Both the position numbers and the translations under genes were made by a program. Below, one piece after another: positions 8,884 to 18,031 of a stretch of DNA of 64,000 bases; position 1 is the first letter of the stretch; the number at the start of each line of letters is the position of its first letter. The stretch lies in contig CALKHP010000039.1 of NCBI GenBank assembly GCA_937988775.1, positions 1-64,000 on the forward strand, written 5' to 3'. This stretch comes from an uncultured Alphaproteobacteria bacterium. Lineage in GTDB: Bacteria > Pseudomonadota > Alphaproteobacteria > Rhizobiales > Beijerinckiaceae. The notes beneath the pieces are model-generated. The model had not been told where the DNA came from and ran no database searches. It saw only the letters and a list, made by a program, of their open reading frames with translations.

Positions 8884-11739
8884 ATGTTCGGCCTGCCGCT
8901 CGGCTTCCTCTCGCCCATCCTGCTCAGCGCCCTCGTCGCGCTGCCGGTGCTGTACTGGCTGCTGCGCCTGACGCCGCCGGCGCCCAAGCGCGTCGCCCTG
9001 CCGACGCTGCCGCTGGTGCGCGACCTGGTGCCCGAGGAGCAGACGCCGGCACGCACGCCGTGGTGGCTGCTCGCCATCCGCCTCGCCATCGCCGCCGCCA
9101 TCATCCTGGCGATGGCCGGACCGGTGTGGAACCCGCATGCCGGCAAGCTCGCGGGCCAAGGCCCGGTGCTGATCCTGGTTGACGGCGGCTGGGCCTCGGC
9201 GCCGGCCTGGAAGGCCGAGATGGAGCGCGCCAGCTTCCTTGCAGCGACAGCCGCCAGCGAGGGCCGTCCCGTGGCGCTGCGCAGCCTCGCCGAACCGCCA
9301 TCCGAAATCGTCTGGGCGACCGGGCGCGAAATCGAGGAGCGGCTGCGCGCGCTCAGGCCGGCGCCGTTCACGCCGGACCGCGCCCTGCACCTCGCCAGCA
9401 TCGCCACGCTGCTCAAGGCGACGCCGGATGCCGCGATCGACTGGATCAGCGACGGCGTGACGCTCGCCGCAAATGACGATTTCGCCGCCAAGCTCGCCGC
9501 CATTGCCGGCGACCGGCTGACCGTCCATGCCGAGCCGGCGCCGACGGCGCGCGCGCTCGCCGGCGCGACCAACCTGCCTGACGGGCTCGATATCCGCGTG
9601 CTGCGCGCCGGGGCCGGCGGGTCGGCCAATGCGTCATTGCGCGCGCTCGATGCGCGCGGCCGGCTGCTCGGCGAGACACGCACCGAATTCGCGCAAGGCG
9701 CGACGCTCGCGCAGGCGCATTTCGAACTGCCGCTGGAATTGCGCAACGAGGTCAGCCGCGTCGAGATCACCGGCGAGGCGAGCGCCGGCGCCGTCACCCT
9801 GCTCGATGCCAATGACCGGCGGCGCCGCGTCGGCATCGTCTCGGGCGAGAGCATCGATACCGCGCAGCCGCTGCTCTCGGCCGCCTATTACGTCGCGCGT
9901 GCGCTCGCCCCCTATGCCGACGTGCGCCAGCCGCCGCGCGGCGCCGTCGAAGGCTTGCAGCGCGTCATCGAGGATGGCGCCACCGTCATCGTGCTGACCG
10001 ATGTCGGCACGCTGAGCGGGCCGGCGCTCGACATGGCGACCGCCTTCGTCGAGAAGGGCGGCGTGCTGATCCGCTTCGCCAGCACGCAGGCAACCGCCCC
10101 GACCGACGATCTCGTGCCGGTCAGGCTGCGCCGTTCGGGCCGCACGCTCGGCAGCACGCTGTCCTGGGAGAAGCCGCAGAAACTGGCGCCGTTCGGGCCG
10201 GCAAGCCCGTTCTATGGCCTCGATATCCCGGCCGACGTCACCGTCAAGCGCCAGCTTCTGGCCGAACCCGATGCCACGCTCGCCGCCAGGACCTGGGCGC
10301 AGTTGCAGGACGGCACGCCGCTCGTCACCGGCGCCAAGCGCGGCAAGGGGCTGGTCAGCCTCGTGCATGTGCCGCCGGACCTGCAATGGTCGAACCTCGT
10401 GCTGTCGGGACTGTTCGTCGACATGCTGCGCAAGCTGGTCGTGTTGTCACCCTCCGGCCCGGTGACCGGGGACGCGACCGATGACGGGCCGCGCATCCCG
10501 CCGACCCGCACGCTCGACGGCACCGGTGCCTTCACCACGCCGCCGATCACCGCCAAGCCGATTGCCGCCACCAGCCGTCAACCAGCGAGCTACGACCACC
10601 CACCCGGCTTCTACGGCCCGCCGGAAGCGCTCGTCGCGGTCAACACGCTGGCACCCGACGCGCAACTGTGGCCGCTCTCCTTCGCCGGCGCGGCGCTACG
10701 CCCGCTCGTGGCGCAGAAGCCGCTCGACCTGCGCCCGCCCCTGCTCGCGCTCGCCTTCCTGCTCTTCCTCGTCGACATGCTGGCGGTGCTCGTCATCTCC
10801 GGCGCCATCTCGCGCATCAGGCGCGGCGCCGTGGCCGGGCTCGTAGCCTGCGCACTGTTCGGCACGCTCGGCATCAATCAGCCGCAAGCCCAACCGGCGC
10901 AGCAGGCGCAAAGCACGCAAAAGGCGCAAGCCGCCAAGCCCGACCGCGAATTGCAGGTCCGCCCCGAGGATCTGCAATCGGCGCTGGTCACGCGGCTCGC
11001 CTATGTCATCACCGGCGACAGCGAGGTCGACGAGACGAGCCGCGAAGGGCTCGCCACCCTGTCGCGCGCGCTGGCCGAGCGCACCTCGTTCGAGCCGGGC
11101 GAGCCGATCGGCATCGATCTGGCGCGTGACGAGGTCGTGTTCTATCCGCTGCTCTACTGGCCGATCGTCGCTAGCCGCCCGCCGCCGTCACGCGCGGCCA
11201 TCGAGCGGCTCGACAGCTACATGCGCAATGGCGGCATCGTGCTGTTCGATACCCGAGACGCGCTTCGGGATCGCGGCGGCGACACCGTCACGCCCGAAAC
11301 CAAACGTCTGCGCGAAATCCTCGCTTCCGTCGAGGTGCCGGAGCTTGAGCCGGTGCCGAAGGATCACGTCGTCACCAAGTCGTTCTATCTCGTCGATAAT
11401 TTCGTCGGCCGCTACAGCAACGGCCAGACCTGGATCGAGGCGCTGCCACCGGAAAACCAGGCCGGCAACACGCAAGCCGATAGCCTCCAGGCGAGCCGGG
11501 ACCGGCCGGCGCGCGGCGGCGATCGCGTCTCGCCGCTGATCCTGAGCGCCAACGACCTCGCCGCCGCCTGGGCGCTCGATCGCAGCGGGCGGCCGCGCTA
11601 CGCCCTGATGGGCTCGGACCCGCGCCAGCGCGAAATGTCGATCCGCGGCGGCATCAACATCCTGATGTATGCCATGACCGGAAACTACAAGTCGGATCAG
11701 GTGCATGTGCCGGCGCTGCTCGAAAGGCTCGGCAACTGA
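8884..11739 (+). CDS. DUF4159 domain protein with BatA-like N-terminus
   Basis: This 951-residue protein is embedded in the inner membrane. It has two N-terminal helices (about 5-25 and 58-78, the BatA/aerotolerance-type start with RLTPPAPKR between them). A long periplasmic region with glutamine-amidotransferase-like alpha/beta folds follows, then another helix near 620-645. The C-terminal DUF4159 module (about 700-951) has LYWPIVAS and SIRGGINILMYAMTGNYKSD. It is coupled to the next gene by a TGATG overlap. Role inferred from context: envelope component served by the MoxR/DUF58 pair. Confidence 0.88.
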   Translation: MFGLPLGFLSPILLSALVALPVLYWLLRLTPPAPKRVALPTLPLVRDLVPEEQTPARTPWWLLAIRLAIAAAIILAMAGPVWNPHAGKLAGQGPVLILVDGGWASAPAWKAEMERASFLAATAASEGRPVALRSLAEPPSEIVWATGREIEERLRALRPAPFTPDRALHLASIATLLKATPDAAIDWISDGVTLAANDDFAAKLAAIAGDRLTVHAEPAPTARALAGATNLPDGLDIRVLRAGAGGSANASLRALDARGRLLGETRTEFAQGATLAQAHFELPLELRNEVSRVEITGEASAGAVTLLDANDRRRRVGIVSGESIDTAQPLLSAAYYVARALAPYADVRQPPRGAVEGLQRVIEDGATVIVLTDVGTLSGPALDMATAFVEKGGVLIRFASTQATAPTDDLVPVRLRRSGRTLGSTLSWEKPQKLAPFGPASPFYGLDIPADVTVKRQLLAEPDATLAARTWAQLQDGTPLVTGAKRGKGLVSLVHVPPDLQWSNLVLSGLFVDMLRKLVVLSPSGPVTGDATDDGPRIPPTRTLDGTGAFTTPPITAKPIAATSRQPASYDHPPGFYGPPEALVAVNTLAPDAQLWPLSFAGAALRPLVAQKPLDLRPPLLALAFLLFLVDMLAVLVISGAISRIRRGAVAGLVACALFGTLGINQPQAQPAQQAQSTQKAQAAKPDRELQVRPEDLQSALVTRLAYVITGDSEVDETSREGLATLSRALAERTSFEPGEPIGIDLARDEVVFYPLLYWPIVASRPPPSRAAIERLDSYMRNGGIVLFDTRDALRDRGGDTVTPETKRLREILASVEVPELEPVPKDHVVTKSFYLVDNFVGRYSNGQTWIEALPPENQAGNTQADSLQASRDRPARGGDRVSPLILSANDLAAAWALDRSGRPRYALMGSDPRQREMSIRGGINILMYAMTGNYKSDQVHVPALLERLGN

Positions 11740-13826
11740 TGCAACAGCATTTTGGCCTCGCTTTCGATCCGCTCCTGCCCTGGCTGCTGCTGGCCGCCGG
11801 CGCCGTCGCGGCGCTGCTGATCCTGCTCGCCTCGAGCGTGCTGCGCCGCAAGATGCCGTGGCTGCGCGCGCTCGCCTGCTTGCTGCTGCTCGGCGGCCTC
11901 GCCAACCCGTCCGTCGTCAACGAGGATCGCGACAAGCTCGACGATGTCGTGGCCGTGCTGGTCGACCGCAGCCCGAGCCAGGGGCTGGCCGAGCGCACCA
12001 CGCAAACGGACCGGGCGCTCGCCGACATCAAGCAACAGCTCGCGCGCCGCCCCGGCACGCAGGTCCGTGTCGTCGAAGCCGGCAATACCGACCCGAATGC
12101 CGACGGCACGCGACTGTTCACGGCGCTGCAGGCGGCGCTCGCCGATGTCGCGCCCGATCGCCTCGCCGGCATCCTCGCCATCACCGACGGGCAGGTGCAC
12201 GATATCCCGCCCTCACTGAAGGCGCTCGGCATCGCCGCCCCCTTCCATGCCCTGATCACCGGCGACGACCGCGAGCGCGACCGCCGGCTCGAACTGGTCG
12301 AGGCGCCGCGCTTCGGCATCGTCGGCAAGACGCAGAACATCGTCGTGCGCCTGCGCGAGACCGGCGCGAGCTTCGGACCGGCCAAATTGACCGCGCGCCG
12401 CGACGGCGTCACCATCGCCGAGCGCACCATGGCGCCCGACCAGGCCGTGACCCTGCCGGTCAAGGTCGAGCATGCCGGGCCGAACCTGATCGAGCTCGAG
12501 GTCGCCGGCGATCCGCGCGAACTGACGCAAATCAACAACAAGGTCATCGTCAACCTGGAAGGCGTGCGCGACAAGCTCAAGGTGCTGCTCGTCTCGGGCG
12601 AGCCCCACGCCGGCGAGCGCACCTGGCGCAACCTGTTGAAATCGGACGCCAATGTCGAGCTGGTGCACTTCACCATCCTGCGACCGCCCGAGAAGCAGGA
12701 CGGCACCCCCGTCAACGAATTGTCGCTGATCGCCTTCCCGCATCGCGACCTGTTCGGCGAGAAGATCAAGGATTTCGACCTGATCATCTTCGATCGCTAT
12801 GCGGTCAACCAGTCGATCATGCCGATGTTCTACCTCGATAACATCGCCCGCTACGTCAAGGATGGCGGCGCGGTGCTGCTCGCATCAGGCCCGGAATTCG
12901 CCCATGCCGAGAGCCTGTCGGCGACGCCGCTCGGCGCGATCATCCCGGCGCGCGCTACCGGCACCATTCTTGAAAAGCCGTACCGCGCCGAAATCACCGC
13001 GCTCGGCAAGCGCCATCCCGTGACGCGCGACCTGCCGGGCGGCAATGCCGAGCCGCCACATTGGGCGCCCTGGCTCAGGCTGATCGGTGCCGAGAAACGC
13101 GCCGGCACCACGGTGATGTCCGGCCCGAACGACGCGCCGCTCCTGCTGCTGTCGCGCGAGGAAAAGGGCCGCGTCGCGCTGTTCCTCTCCGATCACGTCT
13201 GGCTCTGGGCGCGCAACTACGACGAGGGCGGCCCCTATATCGACCTGCTGCGCCGCCTCGCGCACTGGCTGATGAAGGAGCCCGAACTGGAGGAAGAGGC
13301 GCTGCGCCTCACCGTGCGCGGCGGCGATCTGCAGGTCGAGCGCCAGACGCTGGCCGGCACCGTGCCCGAGGCGACCCTCACCGCCCCCGACGGCACCACG
13401 CGAAAACTCACGCTCAGCCAGGCCGAGCCCGGCCTGTGGCGGGCGAGCCTCACCGCCACGCAGCAGGGGCTGTGGAAGGCCGAAGACGGCCAATATACCG
13501 CGATCGCCATTGTCGGGCCGGCCAATCCGCGCGAATTCCGCGACGTGACCAGCAGCCCGGAGCCGCTGCGCAAGGTCGCCGAGGAGAGCGGCGGCTCGGT
13601 GCGGCGGCTCGAGACGGGTGGCCGTTTCGGCGTGCCGCGCATCGTCGATATCCGTGCCGGCTCGAACTTCGGCGGCAGCGACTATGTCGGACTGAAGCCG
13701 GGCGAGGCCAGCGTCGTGCGCTCGGTCGGGTTGTTCGGCCTTGCCACCGGCCCGCTCGGGCTGGCGCTGCTGCTCGGCGGCGCGCTCGCCGCCTGGCTTG
13801 GCGAAAGCCGCAAACGCCGGGCGTAG
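11739..13826 (+). CDS. Large membrane protein with glutamine-amidotransferase-like domain (BatB/BatE-like cluster partner)
   Basis: A 695-residue protein with two N-terminal membrane helices (about 13-34 and 42-58), a vWA-like start (VAVLVDRSPSQ, 70-80), a long periplasmic body and a final helix near 668-690 before an SRKRRA tail. The middle (about 275-510) looks like a class I amidotransferase fold without an obvious catalytic Cys-His-Glu set, which is usual for these membrane versions. It is the last gene of the MoxR cluster and overlaps the DUF4159 stop by one base. The specific role is unknown. Confidence 0.85.
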   Translation: MQQHFGLAFDPLLPWLLLAAGAVAALLILLASSVLRRKMPWLRALACLLLLGGLANPSVVNEDRDKLDDVVAVLVDRSPSQGLAERTTQTDRALADIKQQLARRPGTQVRVVEAGNTDPNADGTRLFTALQAALADVAPDRLAGILAITDGQVHDIPPSLKALGIAAPFHALITGDDRERDRRLELVEAPRFGIVGKTQNIVVRLRETGASFGPAKLTARRDGVTIAERTMAPDQAVTLPVKVEHAGPNLIELEVAGDPRELTQINNKVIVNLEGVRDKLKVLLVSGEPHAGERTWRNLLKSDANVELVHFTILRPPEKQDGTPVNELSLIAFPHRDLFGEKIKDFDLIIFDRYAVNQSIMPMFYLDNIARYVKDGGAVLLASGPEFAHAESLSATPLGAIIPARATGTILEKPYRAEITALGKRHPVTRDLPGGNAEPPHWAPWLRLIGAEKRAGTTVMSGPNDAPLLLLSREEKGRVALFLSDHVWLWARNYDEGGPYIDLLRRLAHWLMKEPELEEEALRLTVRGGDLQVERQTLAGTVPEATLTAPDGTTRKLTLSQAEPGLWRASLTATQQGLWKAEDGQYTAIAIVGPANPREFRDVTSSPEPLRKVAEESGGSVRRLETGGRFGVPRIVDIRAGSNFGGSDYVGLKPGEASVVRSVGLFGLATGPLGLALLLGGALAAWLGESRKRRA

Positions 13827-13866
13827 GATTGCCGTCGGGTTCCAAATGCGAATCTGATCAAGAACA

Positions 13867-13943
13867 ACCTCATCCTGAGCCTGTCGAAGGGTGCTGGGTC
13901 AGGCGCTGGACTGGATCATCCTTCGACAGGCTCAGGATGAGGT
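13867..13943. repeat. Palindromic intergenic repeat, copy 1
   Basis: Two perfect 24-base inverted arms (13867-13890 and 13920-13943) flank a 29-base loop; the arms contain CTCATCCTGAGCCTGTCGAA. A T-run follows at 13947-13952. It sits between two convergent genes and could act as a bidirectional terminator. A second copy lies at 40117-40190, so this is a dispersed REP-like element and not a unique terminator. Confidence 0.85.
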
Positions 13944-13960
13944 CGGTTTTTTAGGGGCTT

Positions 13961-14461
13961 TCACGTCCCCGACTTCACCGCGCCGCTCACGCCCTCGAAA
14001 GCGCCCGCGACCAGTTCGGAATAGAGCAGCCGCGCCGGGTTGACCGGGCCGGGCAGGATCAGCCGCCCGTCCGGAACCCGCTTGAAGCCGACCTTGGCGT
14101 AATAAGGCTCATCGCCGACCAGGATCACCAGACGGTGCCCCTGCGCCAGCGCCGCGTCGAGCGAAGTCCGCAGCAACACCTGCCCGATACCCTTGCTCTT
14201 GAAGGCGGGCTCTACGGTCAGCGGCCCGAGCAGAAGGCCGGGCACGCCGGCGATATCGAGGCCCGACAGCCGGATCGAGGCGACGAGCAGCGTGCCGACA
14301 CGCGCCACGAAGCACAAGCCTTCGGCCGACGGCACGCCGTCGCGCAGGCGATAAGCGGTCTTGGCGAAGCGGCCCGGACCAAAGGCCCGCGCGTTCAGAT
14401 TTTCGATCGCGTCGAAATCGCCGGGCAATTCCGGCGCTATGGTCATGTCGAGAGAGGTCAT
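13961..14461 (-). CDS. GNAT family N-acetyltransferase (YhbS-like)
   Basis: A 166-residue acetyl-CoA-dependent acetyltransferase. The order of the fold is visible: N-terminal strand and helix with a NARAFGPGRFAKTAYRLR segment, motif A with LLGPLTVEPAFKSKGIGQVLLRTSLDAA (the acetyl-CoA loop around 82-109), then LVILVGDEPYYAKVGFKR. The YhbS-like group acts on unknown small molecules or proteins. It is convergent with the MoxR cluster and separated from it by the palindromic repeat. The first Met gives the better full-length start; a second at residue 6 is possible. Confidence 0.88.
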   Translation of the reverse strand: MTSLDMTIAPELPGDFDAIENLNARAFGPGRFAKTAYRLRDGVPSAEGLCFVARVGTLLVASIRLSGLDIAGVPGLLLGPLTVEPAFKSKGIGQVLLRTSLDAALAQGHRLVILVGDEPYYAKVGFKRVPDGRLILPGPVNPARLLYSELVAGAFEGVSGAVKSGT

Positions 14462-14600
14462 GAAGGCTCAACCGGCAACGAAACAGGCATGGCGAACGCG
14501 GCCTCCGTCAGGGAAGCCCGGTCAAGTTCATCGTCGCGCGGAAAATCTCAGCCTCATAGGCCGGCCTGTAGCACGCGGGCGCGGCCGATGAAAGAGCCTG

Positions 14601-15011
14601 TTATTTCGGCACGATCTGGAAGCTCATGACGCCATTGACCGTAAAGCCGCTTTGCTGCGCCGGGCCGTAATTCCGCGCCGTGCCGATATTGCTGTTGAGG
14701 CTGGCCAGCCGGCACTCCTTGGCGAGCGTCGCCAGCAGCAGCGTACATTCATGCGCCGCGGTCTCGTAAATCGCCGCGCGCGCCTTTTCGCGTTCCTTCT
14801 CGGCGGCAGCATCGTCTCCGGCCGCAACCGGTACGAAATAGCTGATATTGCTCTGCACACGAACCGTGCCATCCGCCTTCACGAGCCCGCGCGAGGCGTT
14901 GAGCGCCGACTGCACGCGTTCGAAACTCGATGGCAGGGATTGCGCCTGCGCAATGGCCGGGCCGTACAGCAGGGCTGCCGCACCCGCCGCAAGCAAAATC
15001 CGTATCGTCAT
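14601..15011 (-). CDS. Secreted hypothetical protein
   Basis: A 136-residue protein with a clear Sec signal peptide (MTIRILLAAGAAALLYGPAIAQA, about 1-23, AXA cleavage site). The mature part is about 113 residues, with a charged helix EKEREKARAAIYETAAHEC (about 72-90), two cysteines at about 90 and 101 that could form a disulfide, and a C-terminal beta-rich tail. I do not recognise the family. The flanking genes give no clue to function. Confidence 0.75.
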   Translation of the reverse strand: MTIRILLAAGAAALLYGPAIAQAQSLPSSFERVQSALNASRGLVKADGTVRVQSNISYFVPVAAGDDAAAEKEREKARAAIYETAAHECTLLLATLAKECRLASLNSNIGTARNYGPAQQSGFTVNGVMSFQIVPK

Positions 15012-15123
15012 GACTGGCGCCTCCTGATCAGTCTCCTCGGATTAGCGCGCCGCGATTGCCGTTTTGCAAATTCCGATGGCATGGAGGCGCGTCACGAGTT
15101 CACGGCGCGTTAACCGAACGGCC

Positions 15124-15603
15124 TCACCAGTCGGCGCCTGGCGCCACCCCATCCGCGATCTCGGCGAGGCGCGCCCGCGTGCCGTCCGTCGTGCCCTCAG
15201 GCAGGGCATCGAGCGGGAAGAAGCCACGCTCGGCGATCTCCCAGTCGCGCTTCTCACCTTCCAGTGCATGGAATTTGCGGATCACGAACACTGCAACGTG
15301 ATCGCGCACCGACGCCTGCGCCTGCCGGAACACGCCATGCAGCAGCGGCGCCTCGTCGGCGGCCAGATGCGCCTCCTCGCCAAGCTCGCGCTCAAGCGCC
15401 TCGGCCAGCGATTCACCAGCCTCGACACCGCCGCCGGGAAAATGCCAGCCGCGCATATAAGTATGGCGCACCAGGAAGACGCGGGCCCCGTCGTCGAGCA
15501 CCACGGCGCGCACGCCGAGCGTCATGCCGCGCGTCAGGCGCCAATAGCCGAAGCGCAGCCGTCGGAAGGCCAGCTTCAGCAGGCTGGTGCGCGGTTCGGG
15601 CAT
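15124..15603 (-). CDS. Nudix hydrolase with a His in place of the conserved Gly
   Basis: A 159-residue Nudix protein. The box reads G-GVEAG-E-x7-RELGEEAHL, at about 66-88: all metal-binding Glu residues are kept, but the Gly of the consensus REUXEEXGU is replaced by His. The basic N-terminus (KLAFRRLRFGYWRLTRG) and the phrase HTYMRGWHFPGGG resemble Hyphomicrobiales Nudix proteins of unknown substrate. The ATG at 15603 was chosen because it starts immediately before this N-terminus; the frame upstream is the shadow of the phosphoesterase on the other strand. Confidence 0.85.
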   Translation of the reverse strand: MPEPRTSLLKLAFRRLRFGYWRLTRGMTLGVRAVVLDDGARVFLVRHTYMRGWHFPGGGVEAGESLAEALERELGEEAHLAADEAPLLHGVFRQAQASVRDHVAVFVIRKFHALEGEKRDWEIAERGFFPLDALPEGTTDGTRARLAEIADGVAPGADW

Positions 15604-15723
15604 CGTCGCCTCCGGGGTGGCTGTCAGGGAATCGCGGCGGGATTCGGCATGCCCTCCTGCATAGCCGCCTTGACGCCGCCGCGGAAAGGCGCTCGACAGG
15701 TGAGGCAACGGAAAAGCCTCATT

Positions 15724-16620
15724 TTGCCCTTTCGCCTCGCCCATCTTTCCGATCTCCACATCGGCCCCCTGCCCGCCGTCCGGTTGCGCCAACTCGTCGG
15801 CAAGCGGCTGACCGGCTATTGGAACTGGCATTCGAGCCGCAAGACCATCCACGACATGATGGTGCTCGAGCAGGTCGTGGCGGATATCGCAGCGGCCGGC
15901 GCAGATCACGTCGCCTGCACCGGCGATCTCGCCAATCTCGGCCTGCCGGCCGAGTTCGAGACGGCGCGCCACGCGCTGGACGTGCTTGGCGGCCCGGAGC
16001 AGGTCAGCCTGATCCCCGGCAACCACGATGCCTATGTCGGCGAATCGCTGCCCGCCATGGCGGCGGCGCTCGCGCCCTTTATGCGCGGCGATGCCGGGCC
16101 GGGCTTCCCCTATCTGCGCCGGCGCGACGGCGTGGCGCTGATCGGCGTCAATAGCGGCGTCACCACCATGCCCTTCATGGCGACGGGCGCAGTCGGCGCA
16201 CCGCAGGCCGAGGCGCTTGCCGGCCTGCTGCGCCACACCGCCGCCAAGGGGCTGACGCGCGTGGTGATGATCCATCACCCGCCGCATTTCCACGGCACGC
16301 GCTGGGGCCGCCGCCTGAGCGACGCGGCCCGCATCGAGGCGCTGCTGGCGGCCGAAGGCGCCGAACTCGTCATCCACGGCCATAACCACCGCCATTCGGT
16401 CGCCTGGCTCAAGGGGCCGCGCCGGCCGGTTCCGGTCGTCGGCGTCGCTTCAGCCTCCGCCGTGCCGGGCAGCCCGGCCCATCAGGCGGCGTGGCATCTC
16501 TACACCATCGCCGGCACGGGCGCGGCGGTGACGATCGACGTGCATGTCCATGGCCGCCAGCCCGACGGCCGCTTTGCCGAAAGCGCCGTCTTTCGGCTCG
16601 ATGCGGAGGCGCAGTCGTGA
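15724..16620 (+). CDS. Metallophosphoesterase (calcineurin-like)
   Basis: A roughly 298-residue binuclear metallophosphatase. The motifs appear in order: SDLHIG (Asp10, His12), GDLANLG, GNHDAYVG, HHPPHFHG and HGHNHRH, the full set of metal ligands. No ATG precedes the domain, so I place the start at TTG 15724, which gives the usual PFRLAHLSDLH beginning. GTG 15700, with a GGAAAGG site 10 bases upstream, is the main alternative. The substrate cannot be told. The last four bases overlap the next gene (GTGA). Confidence 0.88.
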   Translation: MPFRLAHLSDLHIGPLPAVRLRQLVGKRLTGYWNWHSSRKTIHDMMVLEQVVADIAAAGADHVACTGDLANLGLPAEFETARHALDVLGGPEQVSLIPGNHDAYVGESLPAMAAALAPFMRGDAGPGFPYLRRRDGVALIGVNSGVTTMPFMATGAVGAPQAEALAGLLRHTAAKGLTRVVMIHHPPHFHGTRWGRRLSDAARIEALLAAEGAELVIHGHNHRHSVAWLKGPRRPVPVVGVASASAVPGSPAHQAAWHLYTIAGTGAAVTIDVHVHGRQPDGRFAESAVFRLDAEAQS

Positions 16621-17096
16621 ATATTCCCCTTCCCGAAGCCTCGCGCCGCGTCGTCGCCGCCGCTGAGGCGCTTGGCCTCGCCCTCGCCGTCAAGCTGCAT
16701 GAAGTGCCGACCCGCACCGCCGAGGAGGCCGCCATCGCCTGCGGCTGCGATGTGGCGCAAATCGTCAAGTCGCTGGTGTTTCGCGGCAAGGCGAGCGGCA
16801 CGCCATATCTGCTGCTCGTCTCGGGCGCCAACCGCGTCAACGAGAAAGCCGTCGCCGCCCATCTCGGCGAGAAGCTCGAACGGCCCGATGCCGCCTTCGT
16901 GCGCGAGACGACGGGCTATGCCATCGGCGGCATCCCGCCACTCGGCCACGCGGTGCCGCTCGCAACCTTCCTCGACGAGGACCTGCTCGCCTTCGAAACC
17001 GTCTGGGCGGCGGCCGGCACGCCAAATACCGTGTTCGGGATCGCACCGCGCACGCTGGCGCAAGCGGTTGGCGCCAGGCAGATCAGCGTGCGCTGA
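16617..17096 (+). CDS. YbaK/EbsC family aminoacyl-tRNA deacylase
   Basis: A 159-residue editing-domain protein of the YbaK/ProX group, which hydrolyses mischarged tRNAs such as Cys-tRNA-Pro. Characteristic are IVKSLVFRG (about 43-51) with the conserved Lys, the loop YLLLVSGANRVNEKAV, and GYAIGGIPPLGHA near 101-113. The GTG start at 16617 overlaps the phosphoesterase stop (GTGA), which indicates translational coupling. The 3' end overlaps the convergent LysR gene by 14 bases. Confidence 0.9.
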   Translation: MNIPLPEASRRVVAAAEALGLALAVKLHEVPTRTAEEAAIACGCDVAQIVKSLVFRGKASGTPYLLLVSGANRVNEKAVAAHLGEKLERPDAAFVRETTGYAIGGIPPLGHAVPLATFLDEDLLAFETVWAAAGTPNTVFGIAPRTLAQAVGARQISVR

Positions 17097-17943
17097 ACCC
17101 CTGCCGCAACTGCTCCGCGAAATGGGCGACCGGCGGCGGCACGCCCGGCGCAAGATGCAACCGCAACGCGGCTCCCGGCAGCTTTGGCAGCAACGCGCTC
17201 TCCGCCACTGGGCGGAAGCCCGGACCGACCATCGAGCGCTTGACCACCGTCACGGCAAGCCCCTCGGCCACGATCGCCTCGACGGCTGCGAGCGAGCGGC
17301 TGACATAGGCAAGCCGCCAGGGCCGGCCGGAGGCTTGAAGCGCGCGCTCAGCCCAGTTGCGGAACAGGCAACCGTTATCCGATAGCGCGACCGGAAGCGT
17401 GTCGAGCAGCTCCGGCGCATGATCCTGAGCGGCGATCCAGGCCGGCGTCTCGGAGCGCAGGAACATGCCGTCCCCTGCACCTTCCGGATGCATGGCGATG
17501 ACGATATCGAAGGCGCTGCCAAGCCGGCCGACCATGCCGGATGTCAGGCCGATCTCGACCGCGACCTCAAGCAGCGGAAAGCGCTCGCGCGCCCGGGCCA
17601 GCAGGCGCGGCAGCACCTTGCTGCCGTAATCCTCCATCACGCCGATGCGGACATGGCCGGCCTGCCGGCCGAGCGTCAGCCGCGCGGCTGCCTCGGCGTG
17701 AAGCGCAAGGATACGCCGCGCATCGGCCAGAAATCCCTCACCGGCATGGCTCAGCGAGACGCGCGATGTCGAGCGCCGCAGCAGCCCCACGCCGGCTTGC
17801 GCCTCCAGACGCTTGATCTGCAAGCTCACCGCAGCCTGCGTGCGGTGCAGCCGCACCGCCGCGCGGGTGAAAGAGGCTTCTTCCGCCACCGCGACAAACG
17901 CCCTGAGAAGTTCTGGCTCGAACATCGGCTGGCTCATAACCAA
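17083..17943 (-). CDS. LysR family transcriptional regulator
   Basis: A 286-residue regulator with an N-terminal winged helix-turn-helix (about 7-66: ELLRAFVAVAEEASFTRAA, then TQAAVSLQIKRLE) and a substrate-binding-protein-like effector domain. It is divergent from the EamA transporter across an 88-base AT-rich region, the classical layout of a LysR protein controlling its neighbour and itself. A second Met two codons in is an alternative start. The inducer is unknown. Confidence 0.93.
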   Translation of the reverse strand: MVMSQPMFEPELLRAFVAVAEEASFTRAAVRLHRTQAAVSLQIKRLEAQAGVGLLRRSTSRVSLSHAGEGFLADARRILALHAEAAARLTLGRQAGHVRIGVMEDYGSKVLPRLLARARERFPLLEVAVEIGLTSGMVGRLGSAFDIVIAMHPEGAGDGMFLRSETPAWIAAQDHAPELLDTLPVALSDNGCLFRNWAERALQASGRPWRLAYVSRSLAAVEAIVAEGLAVTVVKRSMVGPGFRPVAESALLPKLPGAALRLHLAPGVPPPVAHFAEQLRQGFSAR

Positions 17944-18031
17944 TCATTATCATGGATATTTCAATTATTCGATTTCGATATTCGGGCCGCCGCCTTAAGC
18001 CAGCGACAGTCCTTCCCGAACCGAGGCGCCC
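17944..18031. promoter_or_regulatory. Divergent LysR/EamA control region
   Basis: An 88-base AT-rich intergenic stretch between the LysR regulator and the EamA transporter. The segment 17944-17990 is strikingly AT-rich for this genome and contains interrupted ATT/AAT dyads, consistent with a LysR operator overlapping both promoters. I cannot define a single T-N11-A box with confidence. Confidence 0.45.
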
